Positions 1 to 8,257 of a stretch of 64,000 bases of DNA are shown here, piece by piece. Each line of letters opens with the position of its first letter. Positions within the stretch are counted from its first letter, which is position 1. The stretch covers positions 145,350 through 209,349 of the forward strand of contig CANMQH010000005.1 in assembly GCA_947499935.1 (NCBI GenBank). The letters are read 5' to 3'. The position numbers and the translations under genes were made by a program. The notes beneath the pieces were generated by a model that had not been told where the DNA came from, ran no database searches, and worked only from the letters and a program-made list of their open reading frames with translations. This DNA is from an uncultured Algibacter sp. GTDB lineage: Bacteria; Bacteroidota; Bacteroidia; Flavobacteriales; Flavobacteriaceae.

Positions 1-575
1 TAGTACGCTTAGGTTTATTGGATAATCTAGAACTGCGTTTGGGATGGGATTTTCTTGAAGGCACTACCACCATAGGCGGAAATAAATTAAATAATGTAAC
101 CAGTGGATTTAATCCTTTATTATTAGGAACCAAAATCTACATTGCAGAAGAAAAAGGATTACGCCCAGAAATAGGCTTTCTAGCACATTTATATTTACCA
201 TTTACTGCAAGCAAAGATTATAAACCAGAAACTACAGGCGTAGACTTTAGGTTTTCATTTGCACATACGTTAAGTAAAAAATCAAGCTTATCATATAACT
301 TAGGAGCACAATGGCGAAACGACTCTCCCGAAGCTGCGTATGTTTACACCCTATCCTACGGACTAGGATTAACAGAAAAATTAGGGTTTTACGCAGAACT
401 ATACGGTGATTTACCCGAAAATAATAAAGCCAATCATTTATGGGATGCAGGGCTAACCTATTTAATTTCAGATAATGTACAACTCGATGCTACAATAGGC
501 TCAAGCATTACAGAAGGACAAGACATCTTGTTAAGCGCCGGTGTTAGTTTTAGGCTACCAACGCGTAAACAGTAA
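1..575 (+). CDS. Outer-membrane transporter-like protein (MetA-pathway/phenol-degradation type), 5' end outside window
   Basis: The frame is open from base 3, so the gene begins before the window; a TTG at 18 is only an internal codon. About 190 C-terminal residues are visible. The opening 'RLGLLDNLELRLGW' and the alternating hydrophobic strands resemble the small beta-barrel 'transporter' family once named after phenol-degradation MetA, which sits in the outer membrane. No substrate can be deduced. It ends 51 bases before the metal-binding lipoprotein gene on the same strand, so it may be the outer-membrane member of the same metal-uptake unit; that link is inference from position only. Family assignment is moderate because the N-terminal signal and first strands are missing. 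Confidence 0.7.
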   Translation, partial: VRLGLLDNLELRLGWDFLEGTTTIGGNKLNNVTSGFNPLLLGTKIYIAEEKGLRPEIGFLAHLYLPFTASKDYKPETTGVDFRFSFAHTLSKKSSLSYNLGAQWRNDSPEAAYVYTLSYGLGLTEKLGFYAELYGDLPENNKANHLWDAGLTYLISDNVQLDATIGSSITEGQDILLSAGVSFRLPTRKQ

Positions 576-626
576 TCATTTATCAAGCCTAATAATATAG
601 AAGCACTCAAGTAAATCAAATTTAAA

Positions 627-1532
627 ATGAAAAAAATACTCTTAACCATAGCAATAACACTTACGTTATTAAATTGTAAAGAAGAAAAAAAAGCCAATAG
701 TAAACTAAACGTAGTTACCACAACATCTATGATAACCGATTTGGTTAAAAACATAGGTGGCAAACATATTAATTTACAAGGCTTAATGGGTAGTGGCGTA
801 GACCCACATTTATACAAAGCCAGTGAGGGCGATGTTTCAAAACTTTCCAATGCCGATGTTATTTTTTATAGCGGCCTACACTTAGAAGGTAAATTGGTAG
901 AGATTTTCGAGAAAATGAAAAACAAAAAAACCATAGCTATTTCAGATGTAATAGATAAAAAAACACTAATTGGCTCAGAGTATTTCGCATCAAGCTACGA
1001 CCCGCATATCTGGTTTAATGTAGATTATTGGATTCAAGCCACACAATTTGTAGTATCAAAACTATCAGAAGCTATTCCAGAACAAAAAACAGCTTTCGAG
1101 ACCAATGGCGCTAATTACATCAAACAATTACAAGCATTAAAAACGAATTTAAAAACCAAAATTGAAACCCTTCCTCAAGAAAAACGCATTTTAGTAACAG
1201 CCCACGATGCCTTTAATTATTTCGGAAAATCTTTTAATTTTGAGGTCGTAGGCTTACAAGGACTTTCAACAGCAACAGAAGCTGGCGTACAAGACGTTCA
1301 AAAATTAGCAGCATTTATTATAGAAAAAAATGTAAAAGCCATCTTTATAGAAAGCTCGGTACCAAAACGCACCATAGAAGCTTTACAAGCAGCAGTAAAT
1401 TCTAAAGGCCATAACGTAACCATTGGCGGCTCTTTATATTCCGATGCGCTCGGAAACGCAGGAACTGTTGAGGGGACATACATAGGCATGTTCAAATACA
1501 ACGTAAATACAATTGTAAATGCACTTAAATAA
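627..1532 (+). CDS. Metal ABC transporter substrate-binding lipoprotein (TroA/ZnuA family)
   Basis: A 301-residue periplasmic cluster A-I binding protein that captures Zn, Mn or Fe and delivers it to the permeases encoded downstream. The N-terminus is a lipoprotein signal with Cys17 after LLN. Likely ligands are His61 (in VDPHLY), His127 (in DPHIW), His193 (in TAHDAF) and Asp273 (in LYSDALG); His-His-His-Asp is the TroA pattern rather than the His-His-Glu-Asp of PsaA/MntC. The usual His-rich loop of ZnuA is absent. It is the first gene of the importer set (ATPase at 1686, permeases at 2426 and 3546), separated from the ATPase by a 153-base gap holding a palindromic element. The actual metal cannot be decided from sequence. 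Confidence 0.93.
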   Translation: MKKILLTIAITLTLLNCKEEKKANSKLNVVTTTSMITDLVKNIGGKHINLQGLMGSGVDPHLYKASEGDVSKLSNADVIFYSGLHLEGKLVEIFEKMKNKKTIAISDVIDKKTLIGSEYFASSYDPHIWFNVDYWIQATQFVVSKLSEAIPEQKTAFETNGANYIKQLQALKTNLKTKIETLPQEKRILVTAHDAFNYFGKSFNFEVVGLQGLSTATEAGVQDVQKLAAFIIEKNVKAIFIESSVPKRTIEALQAAVNSKGHNVTIGGSLYSDALGNAGTVEGTYIGMFKYNVNTIVNALK

Positions 1533-1555
1533 ATTAGCTGTAAAATTAGTTGAAG

Positions 1556-1627
1556 CTATTTCCTGCTATCCGCTATATCTTTTTTGAAGAAAAATCAAAA
1601 AAGGATGCCGCTTCTATCAGGGCTAGA
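1556..1627. repeat. Imperfect palindromic element (REP-like candidate)
   Basis: Between the binding-protein and ATPase genes lies a long imperfect inverted repeat. The inner arms TTTTTTGA and TCAAAAAA flank a 7-base spacer, and the outer arms starting CCTGCTATCCGC and ending CTTCTATCAGG continue the pairing with mismatches over about 26 bases each side. No reading frame crosses it. It resembles dispersed palindromes I associate with flavobacterial intergenic regions, but the match cannot be searched here. It could act as an mRNA stem that lowers expression of the genes behind the binding protein. Confidence 0.55.
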
Positions 1628-1685
1628 TTATCAGCCAAGGTTAGGTTAAAATAAATGGTCATCACTAAACCTGTAATTAAAAAAA

Positions 1686-2423
1686 ATGAAACAAAAAATA
1701 GCCGTAAAAGTAGACGACCTTACTGTAGCTTATAACTACAAACCCGTACTCTGGGATATCGATTTAGAAATCCCCGAAGGCGTACTCATGGCTATTGTAG
1801 GACCAAATGGCGCTGGTAAATCTACCCTTATAAAATCTATTTTAGGCATCTTAAAACCTATAGCAGGCAGCGTAGCTATATATGATAAACCATACAACAA
1901 ACAACGCCAATTAGTAGCCTATGTACCACAAAAAGGCAGTGTAGACTGGGATTTTCCAACCACAGCACTAGATGTCGTTACCATGGGTACCTATGGCAGT
2001 TTAGGTTGGATAAAACGCCCTGGACAAAAAGAAAAAAAAGCAGCTCTAGAAGCTTTAGAAAAAGTAGGCATGCTTCCCTTTAAAAACCGACAAATAAGTC
2101 AACTTTCTGGCGGACAGCAACAACGTATTTTTTTAGCCAGAGCTTTGGTGCAAAATGCCTCAATTTATTTTATGGATGAGCCCTTTCAAGGTGTCGATGC
2201 CACCACCGAAATAGCCATTATAAACATATTAAAAGAACTCAGAAAATCAGGAAAAACCGTTATTGTAGTGCATCACGATTTACAAACCGTACCCGAATAT
2301 TTCGATTGGGTTACTTTTCTAAACGTTAAAAAAATAGCTACAGGCCCTGTTAAAGATATTTTTAATGATGATAATTTAACTAAGACCTATGGTATTAATT
2401 ATAAAGTAAGTATTCAAGAATAA
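1686..2423 (+). CDS. Metal ABC transporter ATP-binding protein
   Basis: A 245-residue ABC ATPase that powers import of the metal captured by the upstream lipoprotein. Visible motifs are Walker A (GPNGAGKST), Q-loop (YVPQKG), signature LSGGQQQR, Walker B (IYFMDEP) and the H-loop (VVHHD). The [13 protein letters not shown] segment after the Q-loop is typical of the Mn/Zn/Fe (MntB/ZnuC/TroB) branch. It starts 5 bases after a run of A residues and ends 2 bases before the first permease, so the two are translationally close and certainly one operon. Length is normal for the family. Metal specificity is not encoded here. Confidence 0.95.
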   Translation: MKQKIAVKVDDLTVAYNYKPVLWDIDLEIPEGVLMAIVGPNGAGKSTLIKSILGILKPIAGSVAIYDKPYNKQRQLVAYVPQKGSVDWDFPTTALDVVTMGTYGSLGWIKRPGQKEKKAALEALEKVGMLPFKNRQISQLSGGQQQRIFLARALVQNASIYFMDEPFQGVDATTEIAIINILKELRKSGKTVIVVHHDLQTVPEYFDWVTFLNVKKIATGPVKDIFNDDNLTKTYGINYKVSIQE

Positions 2424-2425
2424 TA

Positions 2426-3553
2426 ATGGACATTACCGAATACATAAAACTAGTCTTTACAGACTACACCTTAAGAACCATAACACTAGGCACCACAATT
2501 CTTGGTGCTGTTACTGGTATGCTAGGCAGTTTTGCAGTATTACGAAAGCAAAGCCTTTTAGGCGATGCTATTTCACACGCTGCTTTACCAGGTATTGCTA
2601 TATCGTTCTTAATAACAGGAGCAAAAGACAGCAATACCTTGTTATTAGGCGCTTTAATAAGCGGCCTTATAGGTACCTTTTGGATTCGAGGTATTATTAA
2701 GAATACACATTTAAAATCTGATACGGCGTTGGGTTTAATATTGTCTCTATTTTTTGGTTTCGGGATGTTACTACTCACATTTATTCAAAAACAACCCAAT
2801 GCAAACCAAGCAGGGCTTGATAAATATCTATTTGGACAGGCAGCCACTTTACTAGTCAGCGATGTATGGCTTATGGCTATTGTTACAGGAGCTTGCTTAT
2901 TTGTATTATTACTATTTTGGAAAGAATTTAAAATACTTCTATTTGATGCCGATTATACCAAAACACTAGGGTTTAATACTAAATTTATAGACATTCTAAT
3001 CACAACTTTTATTGTTTTGGCTATTGTTTTAGGATTGCAAACGGTTGGCGTTGTTTTAATGAGTGCTATGTTATTAGCACCGGCGGCGGCGGCAAGACAA
3101 TGGACAAACAGCTTAGGCTTAATGGTTTTTTTAGCAGCCCTTTTTGGTGCGCTTTCAGGCGTTTTTGGCACAGCCATTAGCGCAAGTCAAAACAACCTAT
3201 CCACAGGACCTGTTATTGTTATTGTTGCTGGAGTTTTTGTTATATTTTCATTTATCTTCTCACCCAGTCGAGGGTTATTATTTAAACAAATTAGATTTAT
3301 AAAAAACCGTCGCGATTTAGAATTACATAAAACCTTAGCTTTCATGTTTAGAATTGCTGAAACTCATGAAAATATTTCGCATCCGCACGCTATTAAAATA
3401 TTAAATAATTTTCAAGGTTTTACCAAAGGAACGCTTCAAAAATTAGTACTGAAAAATTATGTAAAACTAAACGGCAACATGTGGAGTTTAACTGAAGAAG
3501 GCTTTAAAACCGCTTCTAATTTATACAATCAACAAACCGACAACAATGAATAA
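2426..3553 (+). CDS. Metal ABC transporter permease with C-terminal winged-helix tail (TroC-like)
   Basis: A 375-residue inner-membrane permease. Residues 1 to about 280 hold the multi-span ABC-3 permease fold, including the conserved LLGDAISHAALPG loop that contacts the ATPase. After the last span, residues about 285-375 form a soluble tail whose helix-helix-helix-wing pattern (TKGTLQKLVLKNYV then MWSLTEEGFKTA) looks like a DtxR/MarR-type winged helix. Ordinary ABC-3 permeases end near residue 280-290, so the extension is about 90 residues. The chlamydial YtgC permease is known to carry a DtxR-like repressor domain at the same place; a similar regulatory role here is inference. Its 3' end overlaps the next permease by 8 bases. 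Confidence 0.93.
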   Translation: MDITEYIKLVFTDYTLRTITLGTTILGAVTGMLGSFAVLRKQSLLGDAISHAALPGIAISFLITGAKDSNTLLLGALISGLIGTFWIRGIIKNTHLKSDTALGLILSLFFGFGMLLLTFIQKQPNANQAGLDKYLFGQAATLLVSDVWLMAIVTGACLFVLLLFWKEFKILLFDADYTKTLGFNTKFIDILITTFIVLAIVLGLQTVGVVLMSAMLLAPAAAARQWTNSLGLMVFLAALFGALSGVFGTAISASQNNLSTGPVIVIVAGVFVIFSFIFSPSRGLLFKQIRFIKNRRDLELHKTLAFMFRIAETHENISHPHAIKILNNFQGFTKGTLQKLVLKNYVKLNGNMWSLTEEGFKTASNLYNQQTDNNE

Positions 3554-4706
3554 CGCTCAAATAGAGATACAACTTATTGCTAGTATTGTCGCCATTGCCT
3601 GCGCTATTCCAGGAACATTTCTAGTGCTTAGAAAAATGGCTATGATTAGTGATGCTATTAGTCATTCTATTTTACCAGGTATTGTTATTGGGTTCTTTAT
3701 TACCCAAGATTTAAATTCACCATTACTCATTTTATTAGCTGCACTTACAGGCATTATTACAGTTGTTCTGGTTGAGTATATTCAAAAAACAGGCTTAGTA
3801 AAAGAAGATACAGCCATAGGGTTAGTATTCCCTATCCTTTTTAGTATCGGGGTTATTTTAATTGCTAAAAATGCGAACGATGTTCATTTAGATATTGATT
3901 CCGTATTATTAGGTGAATTGGCTTTTGCACCTTTTGATAGGCTCGTTATTTCGGGAGTAGACGTTGGTCCTAAATCTCTTTGGGTTATTGGAAGTATCTT
4001 AATCCTAACTATTGGTTTGCTTTTTGCATTTTTTAAAGAATTAAAAGTAAGTACTTTTGACGCTGGATTAGCAGCCTCATTAGGCTTTTCTCCTGCCATT
4101 ATCCATTACGGATTAATGACGGTTTCATCCATAACAACCGTTGGTGCTTTTGATGCCGTTGGTGCTATTTTAGTAGTTGCTTTAATGATTGCTCCTGCTG
4201 CAACGGCCTACTTACTTACTAATAATTTAAAACGCATGCTTATATATTCTATAAGTTTTGGAGTATTTAGTGCCATTTCAGGCTATTGGTTAGCTCATGG
4301 GTTAGATGCCTCTATTGCTGGTTCTATAACTACTATGTTGGGGTTATTGTTTTTAATGGTTTATCTATTTGCTCCTAATAAAGGTGTTATCGCCGTTTTG
4401 TATAGGGAAAAACAACAACGTACCGAGGTTTCATTATTAACATTTTTACTGCATTTAAAAAATCATAATGAAAAAAAAGAACGCCACGTTAATCACCTCA
4501 ACGAACATATTAATTGGCAAAAAATACGTAGCAAAACAGTATTAGAATTAGCCCTTAAAAATAATATGATATCTATCGAAAAAAATATTGTGTCACTTAC
4601 CGCAAAAGGTGATGATTTTACATCTCAAGCCATAGACTATATTATTACCAACGAAGATGCTCAAATTGAACACATGAAAGATGATTTCTTTTTGTTTAGG
4701 GGCTGA
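3546..4706 (+). CDS. Metal ABC transporter permease with C-terminal helix-turn-helix-like tail (TroD-like)
   Basis: The 386-residue partner permease of the importer. It repeats the ABC-3 fold (MISDAISHSILPGIVIG loop, then several spans ending near residue 285). Like its neighbour it has a soluble C-terminal extension, about 100 residues, with the pattern WQKIRSKTVLELALKNNMI followed by IVSLTAKGDDFTSQA, again winged-helix-like. The two tails are clearly similar in layout but diverged. The start overlaps the end of the upstream permease by 8 bases, so coupled translation is likely. It is the last gene of the importer unit; 253 gene-free bases follow. No separate Fur or MntR gene is visible nearby. 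Confidence 0.93.
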   Translation: MNNAQIEIQLIASIVAIACAIPGTFLVLRKMAMISDAISHSILPGIVIGFFITQDLNSPLLILLAALTGIITVVLVEYIQKTGLVKEDTAIGLVFPILFSIGVILIAKNANDVHLDIDSVLLGELAFAPFDRLVISGVDVGPKSLWVIGSILILTIGLLFAFFKELKVSTFDAGLAASLGFSPAIIHYGLMTVSSITTVGAFDAVGAILVVALMIAPAATAYLLTNNLKRMLIYSISFGVFSAISGYWLAHGLDASIAGSITTMLGLLFLMVYLFAPNKGVIAVLYREKQQRTEVSLLTFLLHLKNHNEKKERHVNHLNEHINWQKIRSKTVLELALKNNMISIEKNIVSLTAKGDDFTSQAIDYIITNEDAQIEHMKDDFFLFRG

Positions 4707-4959
4707 GAAATCAACTAAAATTTATAATTTCTTATATTTTTAATGGGTTAACCTTTTAAATAATACTAATAATCTCTTATTATTTAGAAAATTAACCACT
4801 AGATTGGGTCGAAAATTTTTGACTAAGAGTATTAGTTTATCAAAAAAATCATTAATTCACCTAAAAAAATGTTCTCATAAAATAAAACTCCTTTTCTTTA
4901 CGCATCTTTTTCAAGAAAATGATGCAACTTTTGTACATTTTATTTAAACAAACTATCCA

Positions 4960-7900
4960 ATGAAAAACAACTTACTATTAATTTTAATACTTTTAGCATG
5001 CTTGAGCATTGAGTCTCAAGAAAAAATTCTTTTTATTGATATTGATACTATCCTTGAAGAATCGTCAGACGGATTAAAACCTGAAGATTATAAAATAAAT
5101 CTAGAACTTATTAGCAAAATAAATGAAAACGACTCTTCATATTGCGCTGCACTAGTAACTAAATCATATTACCTTTTAAATTTAGAAAAATATAATGAAG
5201 CTATAAAAGTCGCAGATCAAGGACTTAATTTAAAATGTTATGATGATAATTCGTCTTTTTATATTAACAAAGGCTTATCTTTTATCTATTTGAAAGAATA
5301 TAATAAAGCCTTGAAAACATGTAATCAAGGGCTAGAATCTCACCCTAAGAACCATGTTTTATGGCATAATAAAGGAGTTATTTATGAAAAATTAGATCAA
5401 ATAGAAAATGCTATTAAAGCTTATCAAATAGCTATAACATATAAACCAACTTATGCTAAATCTCACTTCCAATTAGGTAATATTTGTTATAAACAAAAAC
5501 GCATATCCCAAGCTTTAATGTGTTATAACTTGTATTTACTTTTAACAGTCGATGAGCCAGAAACGATAAAAATGTTATTATCCTTAAACAATCTTGTTTC
5601 CGAGAAAAATAATAATGATGTTAATTCTAATCTAGAAATATCAGTTGATGATGAAGCCTTTGATGAATTAGATTTAATTCTAGATAATAAAATTGCTCTT
5701 AATAAGAAATATAAAACTGGCAATAAAATTGATATTTCATTAACCAAACAAAATCATGTATTGCTGGAAAAACTTAAGGATTTTAAAGGTAATGGCGGTT
5801 TTTGGGACACAAAATATGTGACACTTTTTAAATGGATTTCAGACAACAATTACTTTGATGATTTCACATATACTATTTCTTATTCAATTGAAAATGAGAA
5901 ATATAAAAAAGTAATTAAAAGCAACGAGAAAAAAATTATTGAATTCTTATCCTTGTTTTACAAAAAATGGCCTAACATCTTAAGCACTAATAATTTAAAT
6001 TTCGAAGGCAAGAAATTAGAAGTTAGTAATTATTACTATAATTCTTACCTACAAGCAGTTGGTAAAACAGAAAATGAAAAACCCATTGGCTCTTGGAAAA
6101 TATATAACGAAGATGGTAAACTAACATCTTATGGCTCATACGATACTGATGGTAAACGTTCTAAAAAATGGACATGGCTTCATAAAAACAATCAAATAAA
6201 AGAAATTGCTTATTATAAAGCAGGTGAACTTAATGGAGAAAACCTAGAATTTTTTGATAATGGAAAACCTTATGTTATATCCAAATACAAAAATGAAAAA
6301 CTTGATGGCGAATATTTATTATTTAATGATAAAGGCGCATTAATACAAAAAAAATATTTTAAAAATGGTGAATTGGATGGGTTATATAAATCGTTTTTTA
6401 ATGTAGGCGAATCATTAATAGAATGGAATATCCCTTATGCAAATGGTAAAATAGAACCTGTTGCTACAGAATATTATGCTAATGGAGATATTTTTAAAGA
6501 AATGCCATTTGTTAATGGAAAAAGACAAGGCGTTGAAAAAAAATATTATTTTAATAAACAAATTTCTACAGAAACCCATTATACTAATGGAAAATTAAAT
6601 GGTCCTTTTAAAACATACCACAGAAATGGTAATACTTATGAAGAAGGTAATAGTCTAGATAATTTTTATCACGGACCATGGAAAACATACTATCAAGACG
6701 GTGTATTGGAGAGCGATTTTTCATACGATCATGGTTATTTAGATGGTTTATCTAAACATTACGATACTGATGGAAAATTGCATTACGAATTTCTGTATAA
6801 GAAAGGTGAAGTAATAGAATACAAATATCTTGATAAGGCTGGAAATGTTATTAAAGAAGCAAGAAAAAAAGGTGGAGAATTTCAATTCACAGGATATTCA
6901 ACTGAAGGCATTAAGTTTTCTGAAGGTTTATACGATATTAAGGGAGGTAAAGAAGGCCTATGGTCTTTCTATTCTGACAATGGAGTTTTAACCAATAAAG
7001 GAAAATATGTAGATAATAAAATTGATGGAGAATACACTTCGTATCATAATAATGGGGAAATAGAATCTGTTTCTCAATACAGAAATGATTCTCTTACTGA
7101 CTACTTTGCTAGTTATTACAAAAATGGCCAATTAAAAAAACAAGGGTGGTACAAAAATAATCTTTCGCATGGTGAATGGCGCTCGTACTATATTGATGGT
7201 ACTTTAGAAGAAATCAATTTTTATCATAAAAACCAGCTACATGGTAATCAAGAACTTTACAGTGTAGATGGAAAAATAAAACGAATTTATGTCTACAAAT
7301 TCGGGAAACTATACTCGGAAACTTATTTCGATGTTGATGGAAAATCATTGGGAGAAATTAACTATCGTCCAAGTGAAAATAATTTTAAACTTATTTACAA
7401 GCATAGCAACGACAAGATAGACTTGGATATTGAATATGCTAATGGGTTAAAACATGGTAAATATATTGGTTATTACTTTAGTGGCAAGAAGAGAATACAA
7501 GGTCAGTACAAAAATGGTGAGCAAGACGGTAAATGGATTTGGTATTACGAGAACGGAAACAAACGTATAATAAAGCATTACCGCAACGGCACATTGGATG
7601 GAGAATATACAAGTTATCATGAAAACGGTCAACTAGATGATAAGGATGTATATGCCTTTGGAAAAATTGAGGGCACTAGTGTTTCTTATCATGAAAATGG
7701 TAAACAATCTGATGCTACAACATATGAAAATGGTAAAATTCATGGTAAAAAAATATTCTATGATTGGTTTGGCAACATTCAACTTATTAGGTTTTATAAT
7801 CATGGTAGGCTTATTGGCTATAGCTATTTAGGCGCAGACTCAAAAGAAGTAGCTATCATTCCAATAGCAAAGGAAACAGGCATTCTAAAAGCCTATTTTG

Positions 7901-8256
7901 ATAACGGTAAGGTTTCTCGTGAATTAGAATACAAAAACGGAGATTTAGTAAACACATATAAGGAATACTACTATTCTGGACAGCTAGAAAGCTTAATAAA
8001 TTATAAATCCAATGATTTTGATGGTGTTATGACTACCTATTACCCAAATGGCAATAAAAAAGGTGTCTTTAATTATCAATATGACACATTGCAAGGGTTA
8101 GCAACAAAATATTACGAAAATGGCAACATAAAGGAAGAAGTAAACTATAAAAACAATAATAAAAATGGTATAGCTAAATATTATAACAGTTCTGGGAAAT
8201 TGATAAGAAAAGATATATGTTTTGATGATGATGTTTATGAATCTAAAACTTTTTAA
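4960..8256 (+). CDS. Giant TPR and YwqK/MORN-type repeat protein
   Basis: A 1098-residue exported protein. Residues 1-20 are a signal sequence (possible lipobox LLAC). Residues about 55-190 form three to four tetratricopeptide repeats (for example ALWHNKGVIYEKL-like units). From about residue 350 to the end there are roughly thirty copies of a 22-24 residue unit of the form 'YY.NG.L......Y.NG...G', the MORN_2/YwqK type. Such repeats are known as stacked beta-hairpins; the database label 'antitoxin YwqK' comes from one Bacillus pair and says little here. It leads a four-gene unit: the stop is 1 base before the next start. Function unknown; a surface or periplasmic scaffold is a guess. Confidence 0.85.
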   Translation: MKNNLLLILILLACLSIESQEKILFIDIDTILEESSDGLKPEDYKINLELISKINENDSSYCAALVTKSYYLLNLEKYNEAIKVADQGLNLKCYDDNSSFYINKGLSFIYLKEYNKALKTCNQGLESHPKNHVLWHNKGVIYEKLDQIENAIKAYQIAITYKPTYAKSHFQLGNICYKQKRISQALMCYNLYLLLTVDEPETIKMLLSLNNLVSEKNNNDVNSNLEISVDDEAFDELDLILDNKIALNKKYKTGNKIDISLTKQNHVLLEKLKDFKGNGGFWDTKYVTLFKWISDNNYFDDFTYTISYSIENEKYKKVIKSNEKKIIEFLSLFYKKWPNILSTNNLNFEGKKLEVSNYYYNSYLQAVGKTENEKPIGSWKIYNEDGKLTSYGSYDTDGKRSKKWTWLHKNNQIKEIAYYKAGELNGENLEFFDNGKPYVISKYKNEKLDGEYLLFNDKGALIQKKYFKNGELDGLYKSFFNVGESLIEWNIPYANGKIEPVATEYYANGDIFKEMPFVNGKRQGVEKKYYFNKQISTETHYTNGKLNGPFKTYHRNGNTYEEGNSLDNFYHGPWKTYYQDGVLESDFSYDHGYLDGLSKHYDTDGKLHYEFLYKKGEVIEYKYLDKAGNVIKEARKKGGEFQFTGYSTEGIKFSEGLYDIKGGKEGLWSFYSDNGVLTNKGKYVDNKIDGEYTSYHNNGEIESVSQYRNDSLTDYFASYYKNGQLKKQGWYKNNLSHGEWRSYYIDGTLEEINFYHKNQLHGNQELYSVDGKIKRIYVYKFGKLYSETYFDVDGKSLGEINYRPSENNFKLIYKHSNDKIDLDIEYANGLKHGKYIGYYFSGKKRIQGQYKNGEQDGKWIWYYENGNKRIIKHYRNGTLDGEYTSYHENGQLDDKDVYAFGKIEGTSVSYHENGKQSDATTYENGKIHGKKIFYDWFGNIQLIRFYNHGRLIGYSYLGADSKEVAIIPIAKETGILKAYFDNGKVSRELEYKNGDLVNTYKEYYYSGQLESLINYKSNDFDGVMTTYYPNGNKKGVFNYQYDTLQGLATKYYENGNIKEEVNYKNNNKNGIAKYYNSSGKLIRKDICFDDDVYESKTF

Positions 8257-8257
8257 T

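Noticed and set aside
1298..1501. Minus-strand frames opposite the binding-protein and permease genes
   Set aside because: They mirror long well-conserved genes on the plus strand, have odd composition and no start context.
6000..8200. CRISPR-like or tandem DNA repeats in the repeat-protein gene
   Set aside because: The periodicity is in the protein; at DNA level units differ too much and keep the reading frame, so it is not an array with spacers.
4960..8256. Toxin-antitoxin role suggested by the YwqK name
   Set aside because: No toxin gene is adjacent, the protein is exported and far longer than YwqK; only the repeat type is shared.
8222..8257. Upstream Met run (MMMMF) as the start of the transglutaminase-like gene
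   Set aside because: It lies inside the 3' end of the preceding gene, and the signal peptide begins cleanly at 8258.
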